DNA from: Knoellia aerolata DSM 18566
GTDB lineage: Bacteria; Actinomycetota; Actinomycetes; Actinomycetales; Dermatophilaceae
DNA length: 64,000 nucleotides
Direction: 5' to 3'
Assembly (NCBI RefSeq): GCF_000768695.1
Contig: NZ_AVPL01000001.1
Location: 62,001-126,000, forward strand
The notes below the pieces were generated by a model. That model was not told the DNA's origin. It did no database searches and worked only from the letters and a program-made list of their open reading frames with translations. Numbering within the stretch: position 1 is the first letter of the stretch; every line of letters begins with the position of its first letter. Both the position numbers and the translations under genes were made by a program. Shown here piece after piece: positions 16,436-27,039 of this stretch.

Positions 16436-17964
16436 TCCTCATGCTCCTCGTCCCCGGGGCCGTCGGGCTGTGGCTCGTCACCGGCGGTCGCGGACTCGAC
16501 GCCCACACGGCTCGGGTCGTCGCCCTCGTCGCCGCCACGGTCGGGGGGCTCGCGGCCGTCGTCGCCGCCGCCATGCGCCCCGTCGTCGACCGGGCGTGGA
16601 TCCCCGACCTCGGGGTGCGCTGGCACTTCGCGATCGACGGGATCAGTGCTCCCCTGGTCGTCCTCACCGCCGTCATCGGGGTCCTCGTCGTCGCGCACGC
16701 GTGGGTCGAGCAGCCGTGGACCGACACGCACCTCGGACTCCCCCGAGGGAGTGCCGCGACCTACCTCGGCGCGCTGCTGCTCGTCGAGACCGGTGCCCTG
16801 GCCGCCTTCGCCGCCCGCGACGCCGTCCTCTTCTTCATCGCCTTCGAGGTCGTCCTCGTCCCGATGTGGGTGCTCATCTCGCGCTACGGCGACCCGAAGA
16901 GCGCGGCGGCGCGGGCGGACGCGTCGGCGAGGTTCATCCTCTACACCGCCGTCGGGTCGACCCTCATGCTCGTCGGGATCCTGCTGCTCGTCGGCCAGGC
17001 CGGGACCGCCGACCTCGACGCCCTCCCCGCCGCGGCGGGCGCGCTCGGGCAAGGCCCGCAGACCCTCATCGCCGTCCTGCTCACCCTCGGGCTCGCCGTC
17101 AAGGTGCCGGTCTTCCCGCTGCACACCTGGCTGCCCGCGGCGCACACCACCGCACCGACCGCCGGGTCCGTCCTGCTGGCCGCCGTGCTGCTCAAGCTGG
17201 GCACCTACGGGCTGGTCCGGCTCCCGCTGGCGAACGTGCCGGACGGCTTCGCCCGGATCGCGCCGGGCCTCGCGATCGCGGGTGTCGTCGGCATCCTCTG
17301 GGGCGGGCTCATCTGCCTCGTGGAGCGGGACCTCAAGCGGCTCATCGCCTTCTCGTCGGTGGCGCACATGGGCTTCGTCGTCCTCGGCCTCGCCTCGGGG
17401 AGCGCGACCGGGCTGCAGGCCGCCCTCATCGGCAACATCGCCCACGGCGTCATCTCGGCCCTGCTCTTCGTCATCGTCGGCGGCCTCAAGCACCGCTGGG
17501 GCTCGGTCGACCTCGCGGTGGTGAGACCGGCGCTGCGCGAGGTGTCACCCCGACTCGGCTTCGCCCTCATCCTCGGGCTCGCGGCCGGCCTCGGCCTCCC
17601 CGGCCTCGCAGGCTTCTGGGGTGAGTTCCTCGCGCTCGTCGCGGCGTGGGAGCCCGCTCACCACGAGGGCGTGCTGCGCACCTGCGCGGTCATCGCCGCC
17701 GTGGGCGCGGCACTGGCTGCGGCCTACGCCCTGCGGGTCGCGCGCATCGTCTGGGTCGGCGACGCCGTCCCGGACGCCGCGACGGACGACCCGGTCGCGG
17801 GCGCGCTCGACCGCATCGACACCCGGACACCCGACACCCGCGGCGTCGAGCTCGCCGTCCTCGCCGTCCTCGTCGCCGCCGTCGTCACCATCGGCGTCGT
17901 GCCGCACACGGTCCTCTCCGTCACCGCCGCAGCCGCCGAGGCGCTCGTCGGGGGTGGGCGATGA
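16426..17964 (+). CDS. nuoM: NADH-quinone oxidoreductase subunit M homologue
   Basis: 512 residues, about 14 helices. NuoM markers are LFFIAFEVVLVPMWVLI (essential Glu), KVPVFPLHTWLPAAHTTAPTAGSVLLAAVLLKLGTYG (channel Lys) and DLKRLIAFSSVAHMG. It pumps protons in the membrane arm. I chose ATG 16426, which lies inside the end of nuoL (10-nt overlap), because helix 1 (MALILMLLVPGAVGLWL) begins there. The stop overlaps the nuoN ATG. Confidence 0.94.
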   Translation: MALILMLLVPGAVGLWLVTGGRGLDAHTARVVALVAATVGGLAAVVAAAMRPVVDRAWIPDLGVRWHFAIDGISAPLVVLTAVIGVLVVAHAWVEQPWTDTHLGLPRGSAATYLGALLLVETGALAAFAARDAVLFFIAFEVVLVPMWVLISRYGDPKSAAARADASARFILYTAVGSTLMLVGILLLVGQAGTADLDALPAAAGALGQGPQTLIAVLLTLGLAVKVPVFPLHTWLPAAHTTAPTAGSVLLAAVLLKLGTYGLVRLPLANVPDGFARIAPGLAIAGVVGILWGGLICLVERDLKRLIAFSSVAHMGFVVLGLASGSATGLQAALIGNIAHGVISALLFVIVGGLKHRWGSVDLAVVRPALREVSPRLGFALILGLAAGLGLPGLAGFWGEFLALVAAWEPAHHEGVLRTCAVIAAVGAALAAAYALRVARIVWVGDAVPDAATDDPVAGALDRIDTRTPDTRGVELAVLAVLVAAVVTIGVVPHTVLSVTAAAAEALVGGGR

Positions 17965-19412
17965 CCCTCGAGATGTCGTGGGGCCTGCTCCTCCCGGCGC
18001 TCCTCCCGGTCGCGGCGATGCTCCTCGTGCTCGTCGTCGACGCCGTCGCCCCCCGGGCCCGGCTGGCCGCCCCGGTCATCGGCGCCCTCGGGCTCGGTGG
18101 CGGCGCGGCCACCGCGCTCCCCGGGCTCGTCGGCACCGGCCCCCGGCTCACCCTCTGCACGCCCGCCCCGGAGGGCCGCTGCCTCTGGGACGGCGGGCCG
18201 CTGACGAGCACCCTGCAGGTCGCCGCCCTGCTCGCGACCCTCGCCGTGCTCGCCCTCGTCTCGATCCACCGGGCCGGGGTCATCGACGTCGTCCTGCTGC
18301 TCGCGTCCGCCAGCGGCGCCGCCGCCGTCGTCGCCTCCCGCGACCTCGGCACGTGGCTCGTCACGCTCGAGCTCGCGACCCTGCCCGTCATCGCGCTCGT
18401 CGCGTGGCGGGACCGCCGCGCCGCCGCGCACGGAGCGCTGACCCTGCTGACGACCTCCCTCGTCTCGTTCGGCCTGCTCGTCCTCGGCGCCGCCCTCTGG
18501 GTCACCGGCACCGGCGACCCGACGCTCACCGGCGACTCGCTCGCGACCGCCTGGGAGGTCCCCGAGCAGCGTGTCCTCGTCAGCCTCGCCACGGTCGTCC
18601 TCGTCGCCGGGCTGGCGTTCAAGATGTCGGCGGTGCCGTTCCACGCGTGGACGCCCACCACCCTGGCTGCGGGACCACTGCCGGTGTCGGCCCTGCTCGC
18701 GTCGGCGTCCAAGGTCGCCGCCGTCGGAGCGCTCATCGTCGTCCTCACCCCCTACGAGTCGGTCCTCGGCCTCAGCCCCGGGCCGCACGCCGTCGTCGCG
18801 GCCCTCGTCACCCTCACCGTCGCGTCGATGCTCGTGGGCACGGTCATGGCGCTGCGCCAGACCGAGGTCGTGCGCCTCCTCGCGTGGTCGACCGTCGCCC
18901 AGGCCGGCTGGGTGATCCTGCCGCTCACCGCGCTCACCGCCGCCGGCCGCCGGGCCGCCGCGGTCTACGTCGTCGTGTATGCCGTCGCCGGCCTCGTCGC
19001 CTTCGCTGCGGTCCGCGCCGTCCACGGACCGCACGTGGAGGACCGGCGGGACCTCACGGCATACCAAGGTCTGCTCCGTCGCGACCCGGTCGCCGGGGGG
19101 GCGCTCGCGCTCGCCCTGCTCGTCCTCGCCGGGCTGCCGCCGGGGGTCATCGGGCTCGTCGCGAAGATCGTCGCGATCCGGCCCGTCGTCTCGGCGGGGC
19201 TGTGGCCGGTGGCGGTCGTCGCCGTCGTCGCGGCCGTGCTCGGGATCGCCGTGTACGTACGGTGGTTCGCGGTGCTCATCGGCGAGCCCGGCGAGGACGC
19301 CCCGGCGCGGCAACGGTCGCGCCGCGCCAGCGTGGGCGTCGCCCTCGTCGGGTCGGCGGTCCTCGTGCTCGCCAGCGTCCTGCCGCAGCTGCTCGTCGGG
19401 CTGGTGTCGTGA
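17961..19412 (+). CDS. nuoN: NADH-quinone oxidoreductase subunit N homologue
   Basis: 483 residues, about 14 helices, the third antiporter-like subunit. Features are TLELATLPVIALVAW, FKMSAVPFHAWTPTTLAAGPLPVSALLASASKVAAVGAL and RLLAWSTVAQAGW. It ends the nuo block; htpX follows 46 bp later. With H-M it gives a complete membrane arm, so the proton-pumping machinery is intact even though the NADH module and NuoD are absent from this locus. Confidence 0.93.
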   Translation: MTLEMSWGLLLPALLPVAAMLLVLVVDAVAPRARLAAPVIGALGLGGGAATALPGLVGTGPRLTLCTPAPEGRCLWDGGPLTSTLQVAALLATLAVLALVSIHRAGVIDVVLLLASASGAAAVVASRDLGTWLVTLELATLPVIALVAWRDRRAAAHGALTLLTTSLVSFGLLVLGAALWVTGTGDPTLTGDSLATAWEVPEQRVLVSLATVVLVAGLAFKMSAVPFHAWTPTTLAAGPLPVSALLASASKVAAVGALIVVLTPYESVLGLSPGPHAVVAALVTLTVASMLVGTVMALRQTEVVRLLAWSTVAQAGWVILPLTALTAAGRRAAAVYVVVYAVAGLVAFAAVRAVHGPHVEDRRDLTAYQGLLRRDPVAGGALALALLVLAGLPPGVIGLVAKIVAIRPVVSAGLWPVAVVAVVAAVLGIAVYVRWFAVLIGEPGEDAPARQRSRRASVGVALVGSAVLVLASVLPQLLVGLVS

Positions 19413-19458
19413 GCGTGTCACTGGAACGATTCGTGCTCGACCAAGCGTTGGAGGGGAC

Positions 19459-20349
19459 ATGCACAACCATTTCAACGGACTGAAGACCGCGGGGCTCTTC
19501 GGCCTCATCTTCGGGCTGCTGCTCGCCCTCGGCTGGGCCGCGGCGGTCTACTTCGGCAACTCCACCTTCATCCTCGTCTTCGCCCTCATCGGCGTCGCCA
19601 TGACGTTCTACTCGTACTGGAACAGCGACAAGCTCGCCATCAAGGCGATGCACGCCTTCCCGGTGAGCGAGACCGAGGCGCCGGGCATGTACCGCATCGT
19701 GCGCGAGCTCTCGACCAAGGCCGGGCAGCCGATGCCGCGCCTCTACATCTCGCCGACCGAGGCACCGAACGCCTTCGCGACCGGCCGCAACCCGCAGAAC
19801 GCCGCCGTCTGCTGCACCCAGGGGATCCTCCAGCTGCTCGACGAGCGCGAGCTGCGCGGGGTACTCGGCCACGAGCTCATGCACGTCTACAACCGCGACA
19901 TCCTCACCGGCTCCGTCGCCGCGGCCATCGCCGGCGTCATCAGCACCGTCGGCCAGATGCTGAGCTTCAGCGCGATGTTCGGCGGGGGCAACCGCGACAG
20001 CAACAACCCCGGCGGCGCGATCGCCGGCCTCGCGATGGCGATCATCGCCCCCATCGGCGCCATGGTCATCCAGCTGGCCATCTCGCGCACCCGCGAGTAC
20101 GACGCCGACGAGGACGGCGCGACGCTCACCGGCGACCCGCTGGCGCTCGCGTCGGCCCTGGCCAAGCTCGAGGCCGGGGTGTCGCGGGCGCCGCTCGCCC
20201 CGACCAAGGACCTCGTCAACGCGAGCCACATGATGATCGCCAACCCGTTCCGCGCCCAGGACGTCTCCCGGCTCATGGCGACCCACCCGCCGATGGCCGA
20301 ACGCATCGCGCGGCTCCAGGCCATGGCGACGGGCTTCCGGGGATACTGA
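19459..20349 (+). CDS. htpX: HtpX-type membrane zinc metalloprotease (M48)
   Basis: 296 residues. Two N-terminal helices are followed by the zinc site LGHELMHVYNRD (HExxH near residue 138), a second helix pair, and the third ligand Glu in SRTREYDADEDGA. HtpX degrades misfolded inner-membrane proteins with its active site facing the cytoplasm. A strong ribosome site (GGAGGGGAC) precedes ATG 19459. It lies 46 bp after nuoN in the same direction and may be co-transcribed with the complex I genes. Confidence 0.95.
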   Translation: MHNHFNGLKTAGLFGLIFGLLLALGWAAAVYFGNSTFILVFALIGVAMTFYSYWNSDKLAIKAMHAFPVSETEAPGMYRIVRELSTKAGQPMPRLYISPTEAPNAFATGRNPQNAAVCCTQGILQLLDERELRGVLGHELMHVYNRDILTGSVAAAIAGVISTVGQMLSFSAMFGGGNRDSNNPGGAIAGLAMAIIAPIGAMVIQLAISRTREYDADEDGATLTGDPLALASALAKLEAGVSRAPLAPTKDLVNASHMMIANPFRAQDVSRLMATHPPMAERIARLQAMATGFRGY

Positions 20350-20380
20350 CGGCTCGGCTGCCCGGGCGCGCGCCGTGTGG

Positions 20381-20386
20381 CAGCAT
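20381..20386 (+). promoter_or_regulatory. Leaderless -10-like element of pepN (CAGCAT)
   Basis: CAGCAT ends 6 nt before the GTG at 20393 and fits the nAnnnT pattern seen at other starts. It supports GTG 20393 over the in-frame start 18 bp upstream. Confidence 0.4.
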
Positions 20387-20392
20387 CGCGGC

Positions 20393-22855
<2,463 letters not shown>

Positions 22856-22888
22856 GCCCGCTCCTGCCGTCGCGCGAGTGGTGAGGGC

Positions 22889-23104
22889 TCAGAGCCCGCA
22901 GAAGGCTGCGCCGACCTCGGCGAAGTTCTCCTGGGCCTGCGGGGCACTGTGCGACCCCGGGCCTGCCTGCGGGTTGTGCTCGAGCACCTTCATGCAGGCG
23001 TTCCCCGTGTGGGCGGGAGCCGTCGGGTTGGGCTGAGGCGACGCGGACGCCGGAGCGGCGGCGCAGAGAGCCAGCGCGGACAGCAGCATCGTGAGCTTCT
23101 TCAT
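22889..23104 (-). CDS. Small secreted protein
   Basis: 71 residues: a clear signal peptide (MKKLTMLLSALALCAAAPASA) and a mature part of about 50 residues with two Cys (NACMKVLEHNP and AAFCGL), probably disulfide-linked. A good ribosome site (GGAGG) precedes the ATG at 23104. I do not recognise the family. The pattern of N-terminal 'GNACMKVLEHNPQAGPG' resembles short exported proteins annotated as hypothetical in actinobacteria. It converges with pepN. Confidence 0.7.
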   Translation of the reverse strand: MKKLTMLLSALALCAAAPASASPQPNPTAPAHTGNACMKVLEHNPQAGPGSHSAPQAQENFAEVGAAFCGL

Positions 23105-23403
23105 GGCTTCCTCCGGGCGCGGGGCACTGGGCGGTCCAGACCCCTGCCGTCTCGCAACGTACGCCTCCCCGGGTGGGAGGCCAATGGCACTGATGACCCT
23201 GCCACCGGCGCGCCCGTCGTGTGCGCGTCGACGCTCTCGGCCGTTGTGGCGAACCTCGGACGTGGGCGGAGTCCTGTCGATACGCTGGAGAGACCCGGAG
23301 GGCGCCGTCGGCACGATCTCGGCGGCGAGTCGCCGCTGGCAGGAGCCCGCGGCGAGGGAGCCGCGGGCAGGTCCTCGCGGCAGGTGAAGGGAACTGGTTC
23401 GAC
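23105..23403. other. Divergent intergenic region between two secreted-protein genes
   Basis: 299 bp between opposite-facing small secreted proteins. A TACGCT hexamer at 23281 could be a -10 for the plus-strand gene with a leader of about 110 nt, but no -35 partner is clear. I see no repeat or RNA gene. Confidence 0.4.
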
Positions 23404-23862
23404 ATGGCCACGAAGACACAGAACATCACCCGGGCAGCGCTGGTGGGCGTCACGGCGGCGACGCTCGGCATCGGCGCCGCTGCGTCCGCGTCGGGGGCGC
23501 CGGACACCTGGCTGCCCAACGCGACCCTCACGTGTGGCAGCACCACGCTGGCTCCGAGCGACTGGGTGGCCGTGCCGCCGTCGGACTCGCTGTGGATCCT
23601 CACCGGTGACCTCGCGGGTCACTACGTCATCCTCCGGGACGCCCACTACCTCGCGACCACTGCCGAGCAGGCCGCCCAGGCGCCAGCCACGGACTACGCG
23701 GGCCTCCCGGAGCTCGAGACCCGGTCGTGGGGCACCAAGGCAGGCCTCACGGGTTCCGCCTTCACCTGTGACTTCTCCTCGCAGTGGGGGGACGGAGGCG
23801 AGGGGACCGAGTGGATCGTGGGCCCGGTCACGATCGCGCGCGCCCCGGGATCCAGCCGCTGA
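23404..23862 (+). CDS. Secreted protein of unknown function
   Basis: 152 residues. The N-terminal segment (ITRAALVGVTAATLGIGAAASASGA) is a signal peptide. The mature part of about 120 residues contains two Cys (LTCGST and FTCDF) and several Trp, giving a small beta-rich, disulfide-bridged look. GAAGGG upstream of the ATG is a fair ribosome site. No family is recognised. It is followed by yajQ on the opposite strand. Confidence 0.7.
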   Translation: MATKTQNITRAALVGVTAATLGIGAAASASGAPDTWLPNATLTCGSTTLAPSDWVAVPPSDSLWILTGDLAGHYVILRDAHYLATTAEQAAQAPATDYAGLPELETRSWGTKAGLTGSAFTCDFSSQWGDGGEGTEWIVGPVTIARAPGSSR

Positions 23863-23892
23863 CGAGAGGCCGCCACGCGCGGGGCGGCTTCG

Positions 23893-24387
23893 TCAGCGGT
23901 AGTTCGTGTACTGCAGCGCGACGTCGAGGTCGGCAGCGGTGAGCATGCGCTGCACCGCCTGGAGGTCGTCGCGCGACTTGCTGCTCACGCGCAGCTCGTC
24001 GCCCTGGATCTGCGACTTGACGCCCTTGGGCCCCTCGTCGCGGATCATCTTGTTGATCTTCTTCGCGTTCTCGGTCGAGATGCCCTGCTTGAGCGGCACG
24101 TCGAGCTTGTACTCCTTGCCCGACAGTCGCGGCCCGGCCTCGGGGACGTCGAGGTGCTTGAGCGACACCTTGCGCTTGACGAGCCAGGTCTGGACGACGT
24201 CGAGGACGGCGAGGACGCGCTCCTCGGAGTTGGCCTGCATGGAGATCGACTCACCCGACAGCTCGACCTTGGCGCCCACGTTCTTGAAGTCGTAGCGGTT
24301 GGCGACCTCCTTGGCCGCGGCGTTGACCGCGTTGGCGACCTCCTGCTTGTCGTAGTTGCTCACGATGTCCATCGAGCTGTCCGCCAC
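23893..24387 (-). CDS. yajQ: YajQ family nucleotide-binding protein
   Basis: 164 residues, normal for YajQ (UPF0234). Typical sequence: SMDIVSNYDKQEVANAVNAAAKEVANRYDFKN at the start and KLDVPLKQGISTENAKKINKMIRD and QIQGDELRVSSKSRDDLQ later. Two RNP-like ferredoxin folds. The Xanthomonas member binds cyclic di-GMP; others bind nucleotides or RNA. GTG 24387 is preceded by a clean GGAGG. A monocistronic gene divergent from tRNA-Tyr. Confidence 0.92.
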   Translation of the reverse strand: MADSSMDIVSNYDKQEVANAVNAAAKEVANRYDFKNVGAKVELSGESISMQANSEERVLAVLDVVQTWLVKRKVSLKHLDVPEAGPRLSGKEYKLDVPLKQGISTENAKKINKMIRDEGPKGVKSQIQGDELRVSSKSRDDLQAVQRMLTAADLDVALQYTNYR

Positions 24388-24447
24388 GGGTCCTCCAGGG
24401 TCGAGTTTCGGGTTCAGGGTCTCGGCTTGCTATCCTTCCACGCGCAC

Positions 24448-24531
24448 GGCGGGTTGCCCGAGCGGCCAATGGGAGTGGACTGTAAATCCATCGCGAAAGC
24501 TTCGAAGGTTCGAATCCTTCACCCGCCACCA
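24448..24531 (+). tRNA. tRNA-Tyr (GTA), class II, CCA encoded
   Basis: Acceptor arms GGCGGGT and ACCCGCC pair, discriminator A, and an encoded CCA ends at 24531. The anticodon loop CTGTAAA gives GTA. A long variable arm (between the anticodon stem and GAAGGTTCGAATCCTTC) fits class II tRNA-Tyr. A hairpin terminator follows 10 bp later. Confidence 0.95.
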
Positions 24532-24541
24532 CGTGCTCGAG

Positions 24542-24570
24542 GGCCCTTGACCGTATGCCGGTCAGGGGCC
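24542..24570 (+). terminator. Hairpin terminator after tRNA-Tyr
   Basis: GGCCCTTGACCG pairs with CGGTCAGGGGCC (12 bp, one G-U) around the loop TATGC, followed by TTCGTCG without a true T-run. The loop and 3' arm contain a GTATGCC heptamer. The 3' half is repeated at 26194. Confidence 0.65.
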
Positions 24571-24576
24571 TTCGTC
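24552..24576 (+). repeat. 25-bp direct repeat, copy 1
   Basis: 25 identical bases recur at 26194-26218 in the same orientation. This copy covers the loop and 3' arm of the tRNA-Tyr terminator. The two copies bracket the CYTH-CHAD gene. Confidence 0.8.
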
Positions 24577-24584
24577 GTGGCACC

Positions 24585-26117
24585 TCAGGTCGTGCGCCCA
24601 CGCAGCCATGTGCGGACGTGCTTGCGCGGGAGCTGTCGCAGCGCCTCCTCGTAGTCCCGCTCAGCGGAGCGAGCGCGCAGCTGCTCTCCTGCGTGGAGCC
24701 GACCGGCGCCGAACGCCACGGTGACGTCGCCGTCAGCCCGTGCGGCGAGGTCCTGCAGCCAGGCTCGCGCGGCGACGGCGTCCTGATGGGCACCCAGTGC
24801 CTCCTGCAGCGCCTTCGCCTGCGTGACGAGGGTCTTCGCCGGCGTGCCGAGCACCGGGATCGCGGACTCGGCGGAGTACCGCAGCCTCTTGGCCTTCTTG
24901 CGGACCTCGTGCAGCGCCGCGTCGTGCGCGTGACCGGGGGCGGAGCGGGTAACGACCTCGGCGGCTCGTCGCACCCGTCGCACGTCACGCGCGAGGATCC
25001 CGGGGAGCGCGGAGCGCGCCCGACGAGTGCTCGGGGGCAGCGCCGTGGGGGACTCCACGATGGCCTCGAGCGACGTGACCAGACGTCCGTAACGTTCGCT
25101 CGCCACGGCTTCCAGCGCCGCGTGGCGCCCTGCGCGGTGCGCCTGTTCGAGGTCGTGGTCGATCCGCGAGCGCAGCGACGCGGAGGCAGTGTCGTTGGGC
25201 TGGCCGAGCTCGCCGTCGAGCATCTCGTCCAGGTGGCGTCGCAGGACCTCGAAGTCGCGAGCCGGGCCCAGCGACAGCCCCAGCCATCGCAGCTCCTCAC
25301 GGACGGGCTCGACGATGCCCGGGTCCACGTGCTCCTGATAGCTGGCGAGCACCGACCGCAGGCGGCGGGCGGCGATCCGCAGCTGGTGGACCTTCTCACC
25401 CTGCAGGCCGGCGTCGTGCTCCCTGAGGACGACCAGCTGCTCGGCGAGGTAGGCGCGCAGCACCTCACTGGCGTCGGACCGGCGACGGGGCGGTGTCGAC
25501 GGCGGCTCGTCCCCGCGTTCGGGTGCGTCCTCCGCCAGGGCTCGGGCCACCTTCGACGACGCGGGCGCCGGGCGGGCGCCGGCAGCCACCACGGCGGCCG
25601 TCAGGGTCTCGAGAAGGTCACGGTTGCCGTCAGTGAGCTCGATCTCCCACTCCCGCCAGTGGCGGTGCAGGGTGGGCGGGACGAGCCGCTCGGTGCGCAC
25701 GACGTCGTCACAGAAGAGTGCGATGTCGGCGCCGGACGCGTCACGCAAAGCGCGCTCGGTCCGGTGCGTCGTCACCCGAGCGACGGGCACGAGCGGCCTC
25801 GACCCGATGACCGGCTCCACCAGCACGCGCAGCCGCTTCGGCACGGTGCGGACCGCCCGACCGAGTGGCAGGCGCGTCTCGGTGCGCGTGCCGGGACCGG
25901 AGGGCCCTTCACGTGCCAACCCTCGTCGGCCCCGCCGACCCGCCGCCGCAGGGCGAAGCAGCTCGCCCTCGACGGTGTCGAAGTACAGCGCCTCCAGGTC
26001 GATCTCGACCGCGCGTGCGACCTCGGCGACGGCGGCGATGTCGCTGAACGAGGGGCACTCGGTGTCGGGCTCGACGGCGAACTTGCGCTCGACCTCCTCG
26101 TGACGCGTCGCTGCCAT
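24585..26117 (-). CDS. CYTH-CHAD domain protein with apparent compensating frameshifts
   Basis: 510 residues as one open frame. Residues 1 to about 210 are a CYTH domain (EVERKF signature; triphosphate-binding fold) and about 230-510 a CHAD domain (VHQLRIAARRLRSVL, HEVRKKAKRLRYSAE), a His-rich-helix polyphosphate-binding module. The CYTH core is damaged in the annotated frame: after YFDTVEGELL it reads RPAAAGRRGRRGLAREG, while the conserved LRRRVGGADEGWHVKGP is encoded in another frame over about 25905-25952. One extra base near 25951-25953 and one missing near 25900-25908 would restore ELLRLRRRVGGADEGWHVKGPS. ATG 26117 has a GAGGAT leaderless -10 6 nt upstream. Likely polyphosphate-related. 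Confidence 0.85.
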   Translation of the reverse strand: MAATRHEEVERKFAVEPDTECPSFSDIAAVAEVARAVEIDLEALYFDTVEGELLRPAAAGRRGRRGLAREGPSGPGTRTETRLPLGRAVRTVPKRLRVLVEPVIGSRPLVPVARVTTHRTERALRDASGADIALFCDDVVRTERLVPPTLHRHWREWEIELTDGNRDLLETLTAAVVAAGARPAPASSKVARALAEDAPERGDEPPSTPPRRRSDASEVLRAYLAEQLVVLREHDAGLQGEKVHQLRIAARRLRSVLASYQEHVDPGIVEPVREELRWLGLSLGPARDFEVLRRHLDEMLDGELGQPNDTASASLRSRIDHDLEQAHRAGRHAALEAVASERYGRLVTSLEAIVESPTALPPSTRRARSALPGILARDVRRVRRAAEVVTRSAPGHAHDAALHEVRKKAKRLRYSAESAIPVLGTPAKTLVTQAKALQEALGAHQDAVAARAWLQDLAARADGDVTVAFGAGRLHAGEQLRARSAERDYEEALRQLPRKHVRTWLRGRTT

Positions 26118-26193
26118 GACGTCATCCTCGCGGACGAGCACGGCCCTGCGGAGGGTTCTGTGACCAGCCGCTGACGTCAGGTCGGCGCCAGCC

Positions 26194-26218
26194 CGTATGC
26201 CGGTCAGGGGCCTTCGTC
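26194..26218 (+). repeat. 25-bp direct repeat, copy 2
   Basis: Exact second copy of 24552-24576. The left arm of the hairpin is absent here, so this copy is not a terminator. It lies between the CYTH-CHAD start and the ZIP gene. Confidence 0.8.
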
Positions 26219-26280
26219 CTGTGCCTGCGGACCGTGGACGGTGCGGTTCGGGGTAGAACTGCGGTGACCGCGAAAGGACG

Positions 26281-27036
26281 ATGCGCATGCCCGTGTGGGC
26301 CGAGGCAGGACTGTGGGGGCTCCTCGCGGGCGCCGCACTGGTGCTCGGCGCCGGCATCGCCTGGTTCGTCAAGGTGCCGCAGCGGGTCGTGGCCACCGTC
26401 ATGGCGTTCGGGGCTGGCGTGCTCATCTCGGCCCTGTCGTTTGACCTCGTCGACGAGGCGGAGTCCGTCGGCGGGCTCGTGCCCACCGCAGCGGGCTTCA
26501 TGGGCGGGGCGGTCATCTACGTCGCGGCCAACGTGGCCCTCGCCAAGCGCGGTGCACGGCACCGCAAGCGGTCGCACGAGATCCAGGGCTCGGAGGAGGA
26601 GACGCCGGGCAGCGGCGCCGCCATCGCGATCGGTGCCCTGCTCGACGGGATCCCCGAGTCGATCGTCCTGGGGCTCAGCCTGCTCGGCGGGGGCGGTGCC
26701 GGGATCCCGGTCTTCGCCGCGATCTTCCTGTCCAACCTCCCCGAGGGGCTGTCGAGCGCAGCGGGGATGAAGGTGTCAGGACGCAGCGCTCGCTACGTCT
26801 TCGGCGTCTGGGCCACTATCGCGATCACCACCGGCCTGGCCGGGCTGCTCGGCGTGCTCCTGCTGGAGGGGGCGGCGCCGGAGACCGTCGCCGCCATCAC
26901 GGCGCTTGCGGCCGGGGCCATCCTCGCCATGGTCGCCGACACGATGATCCCGGAGGCCTTCGAGAAGACGCACATGTATGCCGGCCTCGCCGCAACCGTG
27001 GGCTTCATGGCGGCGTTCGTCCTCAGCCACGCCTGA
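26281..27036 (+). CDS. ZIP-family divalent metal transporter
   Basis: 251 residues, eight helices. The metal-path motifs of ZIP proteins are visible: ALLDGIPESIVLGLSLL (helix 4) and FLSNLPEGLSSAAG (helix 5), with an acidic partner at IPEAFEKTHMYAG (helix 7). The cytoplasmic loop after helix 3 has a short basic/His stretch (RGARHRKRSHE). It probably moves Zn or a related cation across the cytoplasmic membrane. A ribosome site (AAAGGA) precedes ATG 26281. It converges tail to tail with the alcohol dehydrogenase, 3 bp apart. Confidence 0.88.
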   Translation: MRMPVWAEAGLWGLLAGAALVLGAGIAWFVKVPQRVVATVMAFGAGVLISALSFDLVDEAESVGGLVPTAAGFMGGAVIYVAANVALAKRGARHRKRSHEIQGSEEETPGSGAAIAIGALLDGIPESIVLGLSLLGGGGAGIPVFAAIFLSNLPEGLSSAAGMKVSGRSARYVFGVWATIAITTGLAGLLGVLLLEGAAPETVAAITALAAGAILAMVADTMIPEAFEKTHMYAGLAATVGFMAAFVLSHA

Positions 27037-27039
27037 CCG

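Noticed and set aside
24448-26218. Integrative-element attachment site at tRNA-Tyr
   Set aside because: The repeat covers the terminator rather than the tRNA 3' end, and no integrase lies between the copies.
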